A stretch of 64,000 nt of DNA from Skermanella stibiiresistens SB22 (GTDB taxonomy: Bacteria > Pseudomonadota > Alphaproteobacteria > Azospirillales > Azospirillaceae), in contig NZ_AVFL01000022.1 in the NCBI RefSeq assembly GCF_000576635.1, positions 62,001 to 126,000 of the forward strand, given 5' to 3'. The first letter of the stretch is position 1, and each line of letters begins with the position of its first letter. Made by a program: the position numbers and the translations under genes. Under the pieces are notes generated by a model, which was not told the origin of the DNA, made no database searches, and saw nothing but the letters and a program-made list of their open reading frames with translations. Below are positions 47,223 to 56,057 of the stretch, piece after piece.

Positions 47223-48316
47223 GCGGCGGCGAGGCGGAACATCATGCTTTCCGCCGTCAGCCCCGGTCCGAACGCCATGGCGCAGCCCAGCGAGTTGCCG
47301 CCGATGCCGGTGTTCCGGAAGCGGTCGAGCATCCGCTTCAGCACGAACATGACGGTCGCCGACGACATGTTGCCGTAGTCGCGCAGGATGGCGCGCGAGT
47401 CGGTCAGCGGGTCACCGGATGAGCCGCCGCCCGAGCCGGCAATCACGCTGGCCACGGCGTCCAGGATCGAGCGGCCACCGGGATGGACCGCCCACAGCTC
47501 CACATCGCGCGGGTCGCGGCCCCGCAGGATCTTGGGCAGGGCTTCGGGAAGGCCTTGGCCGATCGTGCCGGGGACCGTGCCCGCCAGCCGCATGTCGAAG
47601 CCGGTTCGCCCGATATGCCAGGTGATCTGGTCGGCGCTGCCGGGAATGACGGTGGCGCGGAAGCTCTCCAACTCGACGCCGTCGGGCTCGGCGCTGACGA
47701 CGCAGGCGGAACAGCCGTCGGCGAAGATCAGGAAGCTGAGCACCTCCTCGATGTTGGCGGTCTCCTGCAGATGCAGCGTGCAAAGCTCCAGGTTGACGAT
47801 CGCCACCTTGGAGGCTGGCTCGGACCGGACGATGTGGCGGGCGGCCTTCAGGGCGTTCATCGCGGCGTAGCAGCCCATGAAGCCGATGATGGTGCGCTCG
47901 ACCGATTGATCCAGCTCGAAGTGGCGGGCCAGTTGCAGGTCCAGGCCGGGGGCGTAGAAGCCGGTGCAGGAGGTCACGATCAGGTGGGTGATCCCCCCGC
48001 GGTGCCGCGCGATCCCGGCGGCTTCCAGGCTGGTGACGGCGAGGTCCAGGGCGTGCGTCTCGTAGAACTTCATCCGGGTCGCGGTGTCGGGGAAGGCACC
48101 GCGCTTGAAGAAGCCGCCCTGATCGAGCACCTCGGGGTCGGGATCGGGTTCGAAGAAGGAGTAGCGGTGCTCGATCTGGCATCGCTCGGCCATGCGTCGG
48201 AACAGCTTCCGCAGGCGCTCGTCGGTCAGGAGCTTGGGCGCGTAGCTGACGAACTTGTCATGGACGTCGTGGGTTGGAACCGCGGTTCCGATCGCGTTGA
48301 TGTAGGCGGCGGTCAT
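47219..48316 (-). CDS. Type III polyketide synthase
   Basis: 365 residues, chalcone-synthase superfamily. The catalytic cysteine is in IIGFMGCYAAMNALKAARHI, histidine in AVHPGGRSILDAV and asparagine in LRDYGNMSSATVMFVLKRML, giving the full Cys-His-Asn triad. Ends with GCAMAFGPGLTAESMMF, the family GFGPG element with one change (AFGPG). Such enzymes extend an acyl-CoA with malonyl-CoA to make alkylpyrones or alkylresorcinols. ATG at 48,316; 55 bp after the glycosyltransferase gene. Confidence 0.93.
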   Translation of the reverse strand: MTAAYINAIGTAVPTHDVHDKFVSYAPKLLTDERLRKLFRRMAERCQIEHRYSFFEPDPDPEVLDQGGFFKRGAFPDTATRMKFYETHALDLAVTSLEAAGIARHRGGITHLIVTSCTGFYAPGLDLQLARHFELDQSVERTIIGFMGCYAAMNALKAARHIVRSEPASKVAIVNLELCTLHLQETANIEEVLSFLIFADGCSACVVSAEPDGVELESFRATVIPGSADQITWHIGRTGFDMRLAGTVPGTIGQGLPEALPKILRGRDPRDVELWAVHPGGRSILDAVASVIAGSGGGSSGDPLTDSRAILRDYGNMSSATVMFVLKRMLDRFRNTGIGGNSLGCAMAFGPGLTAESMMFRLAAA

Positions 48317-48371
48317 TCGCGGCTCCGGTTTGGGCGGTGATGCCCCGTGAAACAGCGCCGCCGGTCAAACG

Positions 48372-49481
48372 TCATGACTCGCCGGTCGGATAGGCTCGCC
48401 CACGCCAGGTCGAGGGCCGGCCGCGCGACGCCGTCCACAGCGCCGACCATTGTATCGCCAGCATGATGGCGACGCCCAGGGGGTGGAGCAACGCGCTCAC
48501 GATGCTTTGATCGAAGCGGAAGGCGACGCCGAGACGCGTGCCCAGCGCCACCGCGATCCCGACGCAGGCGGGGAACAGGGCCTCGGGCGGGCCGCCGAGC
48601 AGCAGCAGGAACGGCAGGATATGGCCGCCAGCCAGCAATGTGGTCCAGATCGGCAGGCCGATGGGGGTGGCCATGCCCTCGGTCGCGTTCTTGGTGAAGC
48701 CTTGCCAGACCTCGACTCCGCTGCGGTACATGCGGCAGGTGGCGATCTGTTCGGCATCGAAAAGTTCGGTGTGGATGCCGGCGCGGCGGAAGGCACGGGG
48801 CAGCTTGACGCCGTCGTGCAGCGACTGCTTGATCTCGGCGTGCCCGCCGGCCTTGGCGTAGGCGTCGGCACGGGCGATGAACAGCTGGCCGCAGCCGGCT
48901 CCGAATCCTGGATGGTCGGACAGGCGCATGCCAATCACCGGCAGGAAGCCCAGCAGCAGGAAATGGATCATCGGGATCACCAGCCGCTCGGGCCAAGTGC
49001 CGGTCTCCTGATGAGGGAAGCCGCTGGCGAGTCCCGCCTCGGGATTCCGGGCCATGAACGCGGCCATGCGGCCGAGACCGTCGGGGGAGAGCCGGACATC
49101 GGCGTCGACGAAGACCAGCAGCGGGTGGCGTGCCAGCTTCGACAGGTGCCAGCAGGCGTGCTGCTTGCCCGACCAGCCGGGGGGCAGGGGGGGAGCCAGT
49201 TCCACCCGGACGCGAGGGTCGCCGATGGCGCGCACGACATCGGCCGTTCCGTCGGTGGAATGATCGTCGAGCACGACGACCTCCAGATCGACACCGGTGT
49301 TCGACAGCGCCGAGCGGACCGAGGCTTCGATCTTGTCCGCCTCGTTGCGGGCGGGGATCAGGACCGAGAGTGAGGCCTGCTCGCCCTGTCGCGGCGGCGG
49401 GCGGTAGAGCAGCAGGTTCCAGATCGTCATGACGGCCGGAACGATGGCGAGCCAAGCGCAGACCCAGGCGAAGGTTTCCAT
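48372..49481 (-). CDS. CrtQ-like family 2 glycosyltransferase, membrane-bound
   Basis: 369 residues. N-terminal membrane helix (AWVCAWLAIVPAVMTIWNLL), then a GT2 domain: SVLIPARNEADKIEASVRSA, VVVLDDHSTDGT, LVFVDADVRLSPDGL (DxD). A WSGKQHACWHLSKLA block and the C-terminal three helices resemble the diaponeurosporenoate glycosyltransferase CrtQ. Predicted to attach a sugar to a carotenoid acid at the cytoplasmic membrane. Located after the acyltransferase gene in the run. Confidence 0.82.
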   Translation of the reverse strand: METFAWVCAWLAIVPAVMTIWNLLLYRPPPRQGEQASLSVLIPARNEADKIEASVRSALSNTGVDLEVVVLDDHSTDGTADVVRAIGDPRVRVELAPPLPPGWSGKQHACWHLSKLARHPLLVFVDADVRLSPDGLGRMAAFMARNPEAGLASGFPHQETGTWPERLVIPMIHFLLLGFLPVIGMRLSDHPGFGAGCGQLFIARADAYAKAGGHAEIKQSLHDGVKLPRAFRRAGIHTELFDAEQIATCRMYRSGVEVWQGFTKNATEGMATPIGLPIWTTLLAGGHILPFLLLLGGPPEALFPACVGIAVALGTRLGVAFRFDQSIVSALLHPLGVAIMLAIQWSALWTASRGRPSTWRGRAYPTGES

Positions 49482-49535
49482 CAGGCGGCGATCCGGGGTG
49501 CTGTGAGGTGAAGGGGCGGCGTTTTCGTGTGGTGG

Positions 49536-49558
49536 ATCCCCGGATCAAGTCCGGGGAT
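49536..49558. repeat. Short palindromic repeat of the CCCCGGATCAAGTCCGGGG type
   Basis: 9-nt arms ATCCCCGGA and TCCGGGGAT with a TCAAG loop, in the 112-bp gap between acyltransferase and glycosyltransferase genes. This palindrome is a widespread REP-like element in alphaproteobacteria. It could split the run into two transcripts or stabilise the upstream mRNA. Confidence 0.7.
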
Positions 49559-49593
49559 GACGAAAGGGGTGCCGGAACGCCCATCGAAATCCA

Positions 49594-50379
49594 TCATGGA
49601 TGTTCCCTGCCGTGTTCCGGTTGGAAGCGCTCGCCACGCGCCAGTGACTTGGCGCGGCGCCAGAGGTCGTAGACGCCGCCCACTCCGGCGGCGCCGCTCA
49701 GCAGGGGTTCGAAATGGGAGGTGTCGCGGGTCTGGGACAGGGTGGCGAGATCGTCCATGGTGCCGGTCAGCGCCGCCTCCAGGCGGGCGTTCCAATCCTC
49801 GACCGAGCCGCCGCCGCTCTCCATCACGGGGCCGAAACGACACAGGGCTTCCGGCGTTCGTTCGTCCCAGAACGGGTATTCCAGGGCCAAGGGCACGATC
49901 GAGGCGCCCGTCACCCGGCGCGCCAGATGGGCGAGGCCGGGGCGAAGACTGACGGGGCGCCGGCGTGGGTCGGTGAAACGGCCTTCCGCCGTGATCCACA
50001 GCATGGTGGCGGGGTCTTCAAGCAGACCGCCGCAGATCTTGAGGAAGGCCGCCGCACCCCGGGGCCGGTCGGGTTCGATGCCGAAGATCCCGATCTTCCG
50101 CATGAACCCGTATTGAGCCAGCGCGTCCTCGTCCATCGGGCCATAGCCCCGCCGCTCGGGAAAGCGGAGCGTCGCGAGAATCATGAACATCGCCGGGTCC
50201 CACCACGAGGGGTGGTTGGAGTAGACGATCACGGGACGGTCCGGCGCCAGCACCGGAAGCGTCCCGCGCGCCAGCCGCACGCCGTGGAACCGGCGCGCGG
50301 CGTAATGGCGCATGTAGCGGCCGAAGAGTCGGACGACGCGCGGCGACCGGGCCGCGCGCACCGACTCGGCGGGCGTCAT
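49594..50379 (-). CDS. PlsC-type acyltransferase
   Basis: 261 residues. The HX4D catalytic motif is YSNHPSWWDPAMF (about residues 56-61), and the substrate motif is ITAEGRFTDPRRRP. A membrane-associated lysophospholipid-acyltransferase fold. In this context it is the best candidate for esterifying the carotenoid glycoside, a step done in Staphylococcus by the unrelated CrtO. Starts by ATGA overlap with the crtNb stop. Confidence 0.85.
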   Translation of the reverse strand: MTPAESVRAARSPRVVRLFGRYMRHYAARRFHGVRLARGTLPVLAPDRPVIVYSNHPSWWDPAMFMILATLRFPERRGYGPMDEDALAQYGFMRKIGIFGIEPDRPRGAAAFLKICGGLLEDPATMLWITAEGRFTDPRRRPVSLRPGLAHLARRVTGASIVPLALEYPFWDERTPEALCRFGPVMESGGGSVEDWNARLEAALTGTMDDLATLSQTRDTSHFEPLLSGAAGVGGVYDLWRRAKSLARGERFQPEHGREHP

Positions 50380-52004
50380 GCCGCCCCAACTCTGGATGGA
50401 GCGTTCACCGACTGGGGCGCCGGTTCGAACTCCATCGGCGTCGCGGTGGCGCCACCGAGGTCCTGGTCGACCGTGTCGGCCGCGATCCAGCCCGACATCA
50501 TCACCATCGGCATGCCCGGTCCCGGATGGGCCGCCCCGCCGGCCAGATAGAGCCCCGGCACCTCGCGGCTCCTGTTGCCCGGCTTGAAGGCGCCGAAGAA
50601 CCTGCCGTGGCTGGCGAGACCGTAGATCGCGCCGTTGAGCACGCGGTAGCGGTCGTGGATGTCCTGGGGTGTCAGCCAGCGTTCCACCCGAATGCGGCTT
50701 TCCAGGTCCTTCATCCCGCCGGTCCTGGCCAACTTGTCCAGGATCACCTTGCGATAGCGCGGCAGCATCGTCGACCAGTCATGGTGCGGGCGCAGGTACG
50801 GGGTGTGTACGAGCACGTACAGCGCCTCGCCACCGGGCGGGGCGACACCGGGTTCGGTCCGCGCGGGGGCCGCGATGTAGCAGGTCGGATCGGGTGCCGG
50901 CTCGCCCTTGTGATAGATCCAGTCGAACTCCTCCTCCGCGTCGCGCGAGAAGACGAAGTCGTGGTGGGCCAAGTGGTCATAGGCGCGGTCGAGGCCGAGA
51001 TAGAGCACGACGCCGGAGCAGGCCGGCTCCGGCTTCCGCCGCCGCTCGAACTTGGCGCCGATGTCACCGCCGATCAGCTCGCGGTATGTCCGAACCGAAT
51101 CCATGTTGGACACGACCGCGTCCAGGCCGATCGTTTCGCCCGAGGCGGTCTCCACACCGGTGGCGCGGCCCTGCGCCGTGATGATCTTGGTGATGCCGGT
51201 GTTCAGCCGGATCTCGACGCCCAATTCGCGGGCCAGCTTTTCCAGCGCCTTGGGCACGGCGCGGGTGCCGCCCATCGGGTACCAGACTCCCCCATCCGTC
51301 TGCATGTGGGCGATAGAGCACAGCACCGCCGGGGCACCATAGGGCGACGAGCCGACATACTGGACGAAGTGGTCGAGCATCTGGGCGATGCGGGCGTCGG
51401 GCACGTGCTTCCGCACCGTTCCCGCGACCGTGTGGCCCATCCGCAGGCTGAGCACGTCGGACAGGGTCGACGCGTTCATGTTTTTCTTGAAGTCGAGCGT
51501 GTCCTTGATGTCCTCGACCGATTTCCAGAAGAAGAAGCGGTCCGACACGTCATGCAGCCGCTTGGAGCGGTTGATGAAGTCGCGATATCCAGCGCCCGAT
51601 TTCGTGCCCGGTGCGTAACGGTCCAGCTCGGCGGCCATCGTCTCGACGTTCTCGACCAGGTCAAGGACTGAGCCGTCCTCGAAGAAGCAGCGCCATTGCG
51701 GATCGAGCCGGATGAGATCCAACTCCTGGTCCATGTCGCGCCCGGCCTCGGCGAAGATCCGCCGAAGCACGCGGGGCACCGTCAGGATGGTCGGCCCCAT
51801 GTCGAACCGGAAGCCGCCCTCCTCCAGCACGGCGGCCTTGCCGCCCGCCCAGGAGTTGGCCTCGAACAGCACGACCTTGTGGCCGCGCGCCGCCAGGGTG
51901 CAGGCGGCCGCCAAGCCGCCGAGGCCGCCGCCGATGACGCCAACCCTTCCTCCGGTCTGGCCACCGGTCTGGCCGCCCGTTTGGCTACCTGCGGGGCCGC
52001 TCAA
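50376..52004 (-). CDS. CrtI-family carotenoid oxidase/desaturase (CrtNb/CrtP-like)
   Basis: 542 residues. The FAD motif RVGVIGGGLGGLAAACTLAA is followed by FRFDMGPTILTVPRVLRRIF, the substrate-proximal block of CrtI relatives; the C-terminal GLYLAGGAAHPGPGMPMVMM is the family end motif. The TTG at 52,004 overlaps the crtN stop (TTGA) and gives MSGPAGS followed by three QTGG repeats, an odd low-complexity N-terminus. Paired with a second CrtI homologue and an aldehyde dehydrogenase, it fits the terminal methyl oxidase (CrtP/CrtNb) of C30 pathways. Phytoene desaturase is the alternative. Confidence 0.85.
   Translation of the reverse strand: MSGPAGSQTGGQTGGQTGGRVGVIGGGLGGLAAACTLAARGHKVVLFEANSWAGGKAAVLEEGGFRFDMGPTILTVPRVLRRIFAEAGRDMDQELDLIRLDPQWRCFFEDGSVLDLVENVETMAAELDRYAPGTKSGAGYRDFINRSKRLHDVSDRFFFWKSVEDIKDTLDFKKNMNASTLSDVLSLRMGHTVAGTVRKHVPDARIAQMLDHFVQYVGSSPYGAPAVLCSIAHMQTDGGVWYPMGGTRAVPKALEKLARELGVEIRLNTGITKIITAQGRATGVETASGETIGLDAVVSNMDSVRTYRELIGGDIGAKFERRRKPEPACSGVVLYLGLDRAYDHLAHHDFVFSRDAEEEFDWIYHKGEPAPDPTCYIAAPARTEPGVAPPGGEALYVLVHTPYLRPHHDWSTMLPRYRKVILDKLARTGGMKDLESRIRVERWLTPQDIHDRYRVLNGAIYGLASHGRFFGAFKPGNRSREVPGLYLAGGAAHPGPGMPMVMMSGWIAADTVDQDLGGATATPMEFEPAPQSVNAPSRVGAA
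51951..51986 (-). repeat. Three 12-bp repeats at the start of the crtNb-like gene
   Basis: Minus-strand units GGCCAGACCGGA, GGCCAGACCGGT and a diverged AGCCAAACGGGC encode QTGG three times. In-frame, so copy number can change without breaking the gene. Confidence 0.8.
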
Positions 52005-53554
52005 GACACGCGCTCCTGGATCAGGGCGGTCTGTCCGGCCGCCATGTGGGTCCCGGCCTCCCAATCGTGCGACAGGCCGAGTTGGTCGGCCATCAGGCGG
52101 CTGGTGATGCGGGCGCTCTCGAAGATCACGGGCAGGCCACTGCCGGGATGGGTGCCGCCGCCCACGAGGTAGACGCCCTCCAGATCCTCGAACTTGTTGC
52201 GCGGACGCAGATGGAGCATCTGGTCCAGCGAATGGGCGAGGTTGAAGGTGGCGCCGCGATAGATCTGCATGTCGTTCTCCCAACCTTCCGGCGTCAGCAC
52301 TTTCTCGTAGCGGATGCGCTTCTCAATGTCCTTCAGGCCGATCCGTTCCAGGCGCTTCAGCACCAGGGACCGGTAGCGCGCCTTTTCCTTCTGCCAATCG
52401 ATGCCGCCGGTGCGGTGGGCCACGGGGACCAGCACATAGAGCGCGCTATGGCCCTTGGGCGCCAGCTCCGGGTCGGTGACGCAGGCGTTCTGGACATAGA
52501 AGCTGGGCTCGCCCGGCAGTTCGAGCCCGTCCTCGATGTCCTTGATGTTCCGCGCGTAGTCCTTGGTCAGATAGATCGTGTGATGGGCCAGATCCGGCAG
52601 TTCGCCCTCGAGCCCGAGATAGAGCATGAAGGTCGAGCAGGAGAACTTCTTGCGCTCGAGCTTCTCGTCGGTCCAGCGGCGCCGCAGGTGATTGGGCACC
52701 AGTTGGCTCATGGTCTGGGCGAAGTCGGAGTTCAGCACCAGCGCGTCAGCCCGATACTCCCCGGCGGGGGTGCGGACTCCAACGGCCTTGCGGCCCTCGA
52801 ACAGGATCTCCTCGACCGGCTCGGACAGGCGGATGCGGACCCCCATGTCGGTGGCGGCGCGCGCCATCGCGGCCATCACGGCGCCGGTGCCGCCGCGCGG
52901 ATGGAAGACGCCGAACTCGTATTCCATGAAGGACAGGATGGTGAACAGGCTGGGGCAGCGGAACGGAGACATGCCCAGGTACTTGCTCTGGAACGAGAAG
53001 GCCAGCCGTACGCGCGGGTCCGAGAAGTAACGGCCCAAGTCGGCGTCGACCGACTGGTGGGGCCGCATCAGGGGCAGCGACTTCAGCAGGGCGGGGTCGA
53101 GCAGGTCGAGAGCGCTGGAGAACGCCTTTTCCAAGACGGGCCGGAAGGCCGCCAGCTTCCGCCGGTTGTCGGCCATGAAGCGAGGCAGGTTGGCGGCGTC
53201 GGCCGGGCACAGCTTGGCGACCTGCTCGGCCATGGTCGCGGGATCGCCGCTCGCCTTCAGCTCGCCGCCGGCCTCGAAGATCAGATGGTATTGCGGATCG
53301 AGCCGGATCAGATCAACCTCGCGGTCGAGATCCTTGCCGCAGGCGGCGAAGATGTCGCGCAGCACGCGCGGATACAGGAAGAAGGTCGGGCCCATGTCGA
53401 ACCGATAGCCACCCTCCGCCTCGATGGTGGACGAGCGGCCGCCGATCCGGTCGAGCCGCTCGACGACGGTGACGTCGGCTCCCGTCTTGGCCAGCAGCAT
53501 GGCCGACGCGAGACCTCCCGGCCCCGCGCCGACGATGACGATGCGGCGGCTCAT
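52001..53554 (-). CDS. CrtI-family carotenoid desaturase (CrtN-like)
   Basis: 517 residues. FAD motif RIVIVGAGPGGLASAMLLAK, RFDMGPTFFLYPRVLRDIF, and the C-terminal GVYLVGGGTHPGSGLPVIFE. FSFQSKYLGMSPFRCPSLF and FGVFHPRGGTGAVMAAMARA in the middle are typical of CrtN/CrtI. Predicted to desaturate a C30 (diapophytoene or squalene-derived) or C40 chain. No crtB, crtM or hpnCDE gene is in the window, so the substrate must come from elsewhere. First gene of the eight-gene run; divergent from the aldehyde dehydrogenase with a 203-bp gap. Confidence 0.87.
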   Translation of the reverse strand: MSRRIVIVGAGPGGLASAMLLAKTGADVTVVERLDRIGGRSSTIEAEGGYRFDMGPTFFLYPRVLRDIFAACGKDLDREVDLIRLDPQYHLIFEAGGELKASGDPATMAEQVAKLCPADAANLPRFMADNRRKLAAFRPVLEKAFSSALDLLDPALLKSLPLMRPHQSVDADLGRYFSDPRVRLAFSFQSKYLGMSPFRCPSLFTILSFMEYEFGVFHPRGGTGAVMAAMARAATDMGVRIRLSEPVEEILFEGRKAVGVRTPAGEYRADALVLNSDFAQTMSQLVPNHLRRRWTDEKLERKKFSCSTFMLYLGLEGELPDLAHHTIYLTKDYARNIKDIEDGLELPGEPSFYVQNACVTDPELAPKGHSALYVLVPVAHRTGGIDWQKEKARYRSLVLKRLERIGLKDIEKRIRYEKVLTPEGWENDMQIYRGATFNLAHSLDQMLHLRPRNKFEDLEGVYLVGGGTHPGSGLPVIFESARITSRLMADQLGLSHDWEAGTHMAAGQTALIQERVS

Positions 53555-53757
53555 GGCGTGTCATCCACATGGGGAGACACTGGACACGGGGACCCGTTCG
53601 GCATTCTGGAATCCGCTCCCTGCTTGTTTGATAGATTGGGCTTGTTGATTGGAATGATGTTCGACGTATCTGCCCATTTCCACGTCACCCGCTTCCCGGT
53701 CGGTTTTACCCGAGGAAAGGGCATCGCGGAAAAGTCCATCGGAGGGGGTGGGGCATA

Positions 53758-55245
53758 ATGGATCGTCATGGCAGCACAGAAACTGGATTGATGGCGGAGG
53801 ATGTCCAGCACCGCCGCGACGCGGCGGAGATTATTCCGGTATCCCGCGTGGCGCGGAAGGAATGGGGCCGGCTGGCGGTCGCCGAGCGCGTCGCCGTGAT
53901 CGGCCGGCTGCGGCGTCTGATCGCCCGGGACGCGCGCGCCTTGGACGACGCCGTCGGCGACCGTCCGGGCCGTGCCAAGGGCGAGACGGCGGCATTGGAG
54001 ATCCTGCCCTTGCTGGACGCCTGCCGGTTTTTGGAACGCGAGGCGGCGGCCCTGCTGGCGCCGCGCCGGCTGGGCTCGCGCGGCCGTCCGGCCTGGCTGT
54101 TCGGCGTCAAGGCGGAGGTCCGACGCGAACCGCTGGGCGTGGTGCTGGTGGTGGCCCCGTCCAACTACCCGCTTTTCTTGCCGGGTGTCCAGATCGTCCA
54201 AGCCTTGGCCGCCGGCAACGCGGTCGTGGTCAAGCCCGCCCCGGGGCACCGGGCGCCGATCGACAAGCTGGCGTCGCTACTGGCCGAGGCCGGGTTGCCG
54301 GACGGCTTGTGCGCCGTGCTGGACGAGACGGTCGAGGCGGGCCGGGACGCCATCTCGGCGGGGGTCGACAAGGTGGTGCTGACCGGATCGGTCGTGACCG
54401 GGCGGCGCGTGCTGGCCGATCTGGCGGAACACCTGACGCCGTCGGTGATGGAGCTGTCGGGCAACGACGCGGTGTTCGTGCTGCCGGGTGCCGATGTCGG
54501 GATGGTGGCGAAGGCGCTGGCTTATGGGTTGAGGCTGAATGGCGGCGCCACCTGCATCGCGCCACGCCGGGTGTTCGCGGCGCGGTCGCTGGCGCTCGAC
54601 TTGGAGCGCCAGCTGACGTCGCTGGTTCTGGAGACGCCGCCGGTCGCGGTGCCGGAACGGATCCGCCTTCAAGTGGCCCCGCTGGTGGAGGAGGCCCAGG
54701 CGGCGGGCTGCCGGTTGATCGGCAGGCCATTTGACGCGCGGGAGCCGGAGATGGCGCCGCTGCTGGTGGCCGACGCGGTGCCGGAACTGGGGCTGCTGCG
54801 GCAAGACATCTTCGCGCCCGTGCTCTCGCTGGTGCCGGTCGCGGACGAGACCGACGCGCTGGCGGCGGCGTCGGCCTGCGACTACGCGCTGGGCGCGGCG
54901 ATCTTCGGTCCTGAGCAGGAGGCGCTGGCCCTGGCGGTGCTAGTCGAGGCCGGCTCGGTGGTGGTCAACGACCTGATCGTCGCCACGGCCGATCCCCGCT
55001 TGCCGTTCGGTGGACGAGGATCCAGCGGCTTCGGCACCACGCGCGGCGCCGAGGGTCTGCTGGAGATGACGGCGCTCAAGGCCGTCTCGATCCGGGGCGG
55101 CCGCTTCCGTCCGCATTACGATCCGGTCGGCCCGGCGGACGCCGCCCTGATGTTCGACTACATCGAGGCCGTCCACGGCACCGGCGCCCGGCTGCCGGCG
55201 CTGCGGCGGCTGGTCAAGGGCCTGATGGGGCAGGGGCGGGGGTGA
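53758..55245 (+). CDS. Aldehyde dehydrogenase, probable carotenoid aldehyde oxidase (AldH-like)
   Basis: 495 residues. Rossmann region LGVVLVVAPSNYPLFLPGVQ, NAVVVKPAPGHRAP, catalytic glutamate in SVMELSGNDAVFVLP and nucleophile cysteine in NGGATCIAPRRVF. The C-terminal part (LPFGGRGSSGFGTTRGAEGL) is normal for the family. In staphyloxanthin and Methylomonas pathways an ALDH converts diapo-carotenal to the acid after CrtP/CrtNb oxidation; its divergent position next to crtN supports that role. ATG at 53,758 follows GGAGGGGG. Confidence 0.85.
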   Translation: MDRHGSTETGLMAEDVQHRRDAAEIIPVSRVARKEWGRLAVAERVAVIGRLRRLIARDARALDDAVGDRPGRAKGETAALEILPLLDACRFLEREAAALLAPRRLGSRGRPAWLFGVKAEVRREPLGVVLVVAPSNYPLFLPGVQIVQALAAGNAVVVKPAPGHRAPIDKLASLLAEAGLPDGLCAVLDETVEAGRDAISAGVDKVVLTGSVVTGRRVLADLAEHLTPSVMELSGNDAVFVLPGADVGMVAKALAYGLRLNGGATCIAPRRVFAARSLALDLERQLTSLVLETPPVAVPERIRLQVAPLVEEAQAAGCRLIGRPFDAREPEMAPLLVADAVPELGLLRQDIFAPVLSLVPVADETDALAAASACDYALGAAIFGPEQEALALAVLVEAGSVVVNDLIVATADPRLPFGGRGSSGFGTTRGAEGLLEMTALKAVSIRGGRFRPHYDPVGPADAALMFDYIEAVHGTGARLPALRRLVKGLMGQGRG

Positions 55246-55351
55246 AAGGTACGTTTCGAGATTATGATTAATTTTATGAATTTATCTTGACGCGTTTGAT
55301 TGGGCGATTGTATTGGAGGAAGGTTCTTCCCCATATTCGAGAACCACTTAG

Positions 55352-55744
55352 ATGTCCAAGTACGATGAGATCAGGGCTATCCTGAGCGAGCTGGGTTACG
55401 ACTCCTGCCAGGATCCTGATGATCTTGTCCCTCTCTTCAGTGATTTGCTGGCGGCGACCGGAGAAGACGGTCTCGAAGGCGAGAGGCTCAAGCGTCTGGT
55501 GACGTCCCTCTACAAAGCCGAACTGGTCAAGAGCAGGCAAAAATTCTCCAAGAAATGGTATGATTACGTCCAAAGCGTGAAGAAAACCTCCCCCATGTCG
55601 GTGCGGGACATGCGTGTCCGTGATTCCGCCAACGACCGACGCAGTGCGTTCTGGGCGATGAAATACATACTGGATCGGGATTTATTGATCGAGCTTCGCC
55701 AGAAAACCAAACAGAAAATAGAAACGAATGGGGATGCGTCATGA
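55352..55744 (+). CDS. Hypothetical protein
   Basis: 130 residues, helical, charged, no signal peptide. It begins MSKYDEIRAILSELGYDSC and has a KFSKKWYDYVQSVKKTSPMS middle section. Not recognised. It overlaps the next gene by 4 bp (ATGA). AT content around it is higher than in the flanks, suggesting a small acquired segment. Confidence 0.65.
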   Translation: MSKYDEIRAILSELGYDSCQDPDDLVPLFSDLLAATGEDGLEGERLKRLVTSLYKAELVKSRQKFSKKWYDYVQSVKKTSPMSVRDMRVRDSANDRRSAFWAMKYILDRDLLIELRQKTKQKIETNGDAS

Positions 55745-55977
55745 GCGGAAATGCTAAGAAATACAAGGTGCTTGGCAGGCTGGTCAAAGAACTGGTGATC
55801 GAATACCTGGAGAGTGAAGGCGAGGCGGCGAGGGAGCCACGTGTCCGGAGGGTTTCAGTCAATCTCAAGCACGCGATTGTCGCGCCAACATATCTGGCTG
55901 GATTTCGGAACGAGATGGCCGCCATCATGGATCGGGCTCATCGGCCGGGATGGCCCAGCACCCACATGGAGGAATGA
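55741..55977 (+). CDS. Hypothetical protein co-translated with its neighbour
   Basis: 78 residues, basic N-terminus (GNAKKYKVLGRLVKELVIEY) and a charged helix, then VNLKHAIVAPTYLAGFRNEM. Starts inside the stop of the 130-residue gene, so the pair forms an operon. No toxin or antitoxin family is recognised, although the two-gene, overlapping layout is compatible with one. Confidence 0.6.
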   Translation: MSGNAKKYKVLGRLVKELVIEYLESEGEAAREPRVRRVSVNLKHAIVAPTYLAGFRNEMAAIMDRAHRPGWPSTHMEE

Positions 55978-56005
55978 TCCGGGCAGGGGTGATGGGCTGT
56001 CGTAG

Positions 56006-56050
56006 GTCGTGTTTTCGTCGACCGTGTTTCCGAAGACCGTGTTTCCGAAG
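56006..56050 (+). repeat. 15-bp tandem repeat
   Basis: Two perfect adjacent copies of ACCGTGTTTCCGAAG (56,021-56,050) preceded by a diverged copy (56,006-56,020, 10 of 15 bases). It lies between convergent hypothetical genes. Confidence 0.85.
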
Positions 56051-56057
56051 ACTGCGG

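Noticed and set aside
49482-49593. Additional small gene between acyltransferase and glycosyltransferase
   Set aside because: The gap holds only the short palindromic repeat and no frame with a start signal.
53555-53757. Squalene or phytoene synthase gene near crtN
   Set aside because: No such gene in this gap or anywhere in the window; the precursor source must be encoded elsewhere.
56006-56050. Possible CRISPR array
   Set aside because: The repeats are directly adjacent without spacers, and no cas genes are present.
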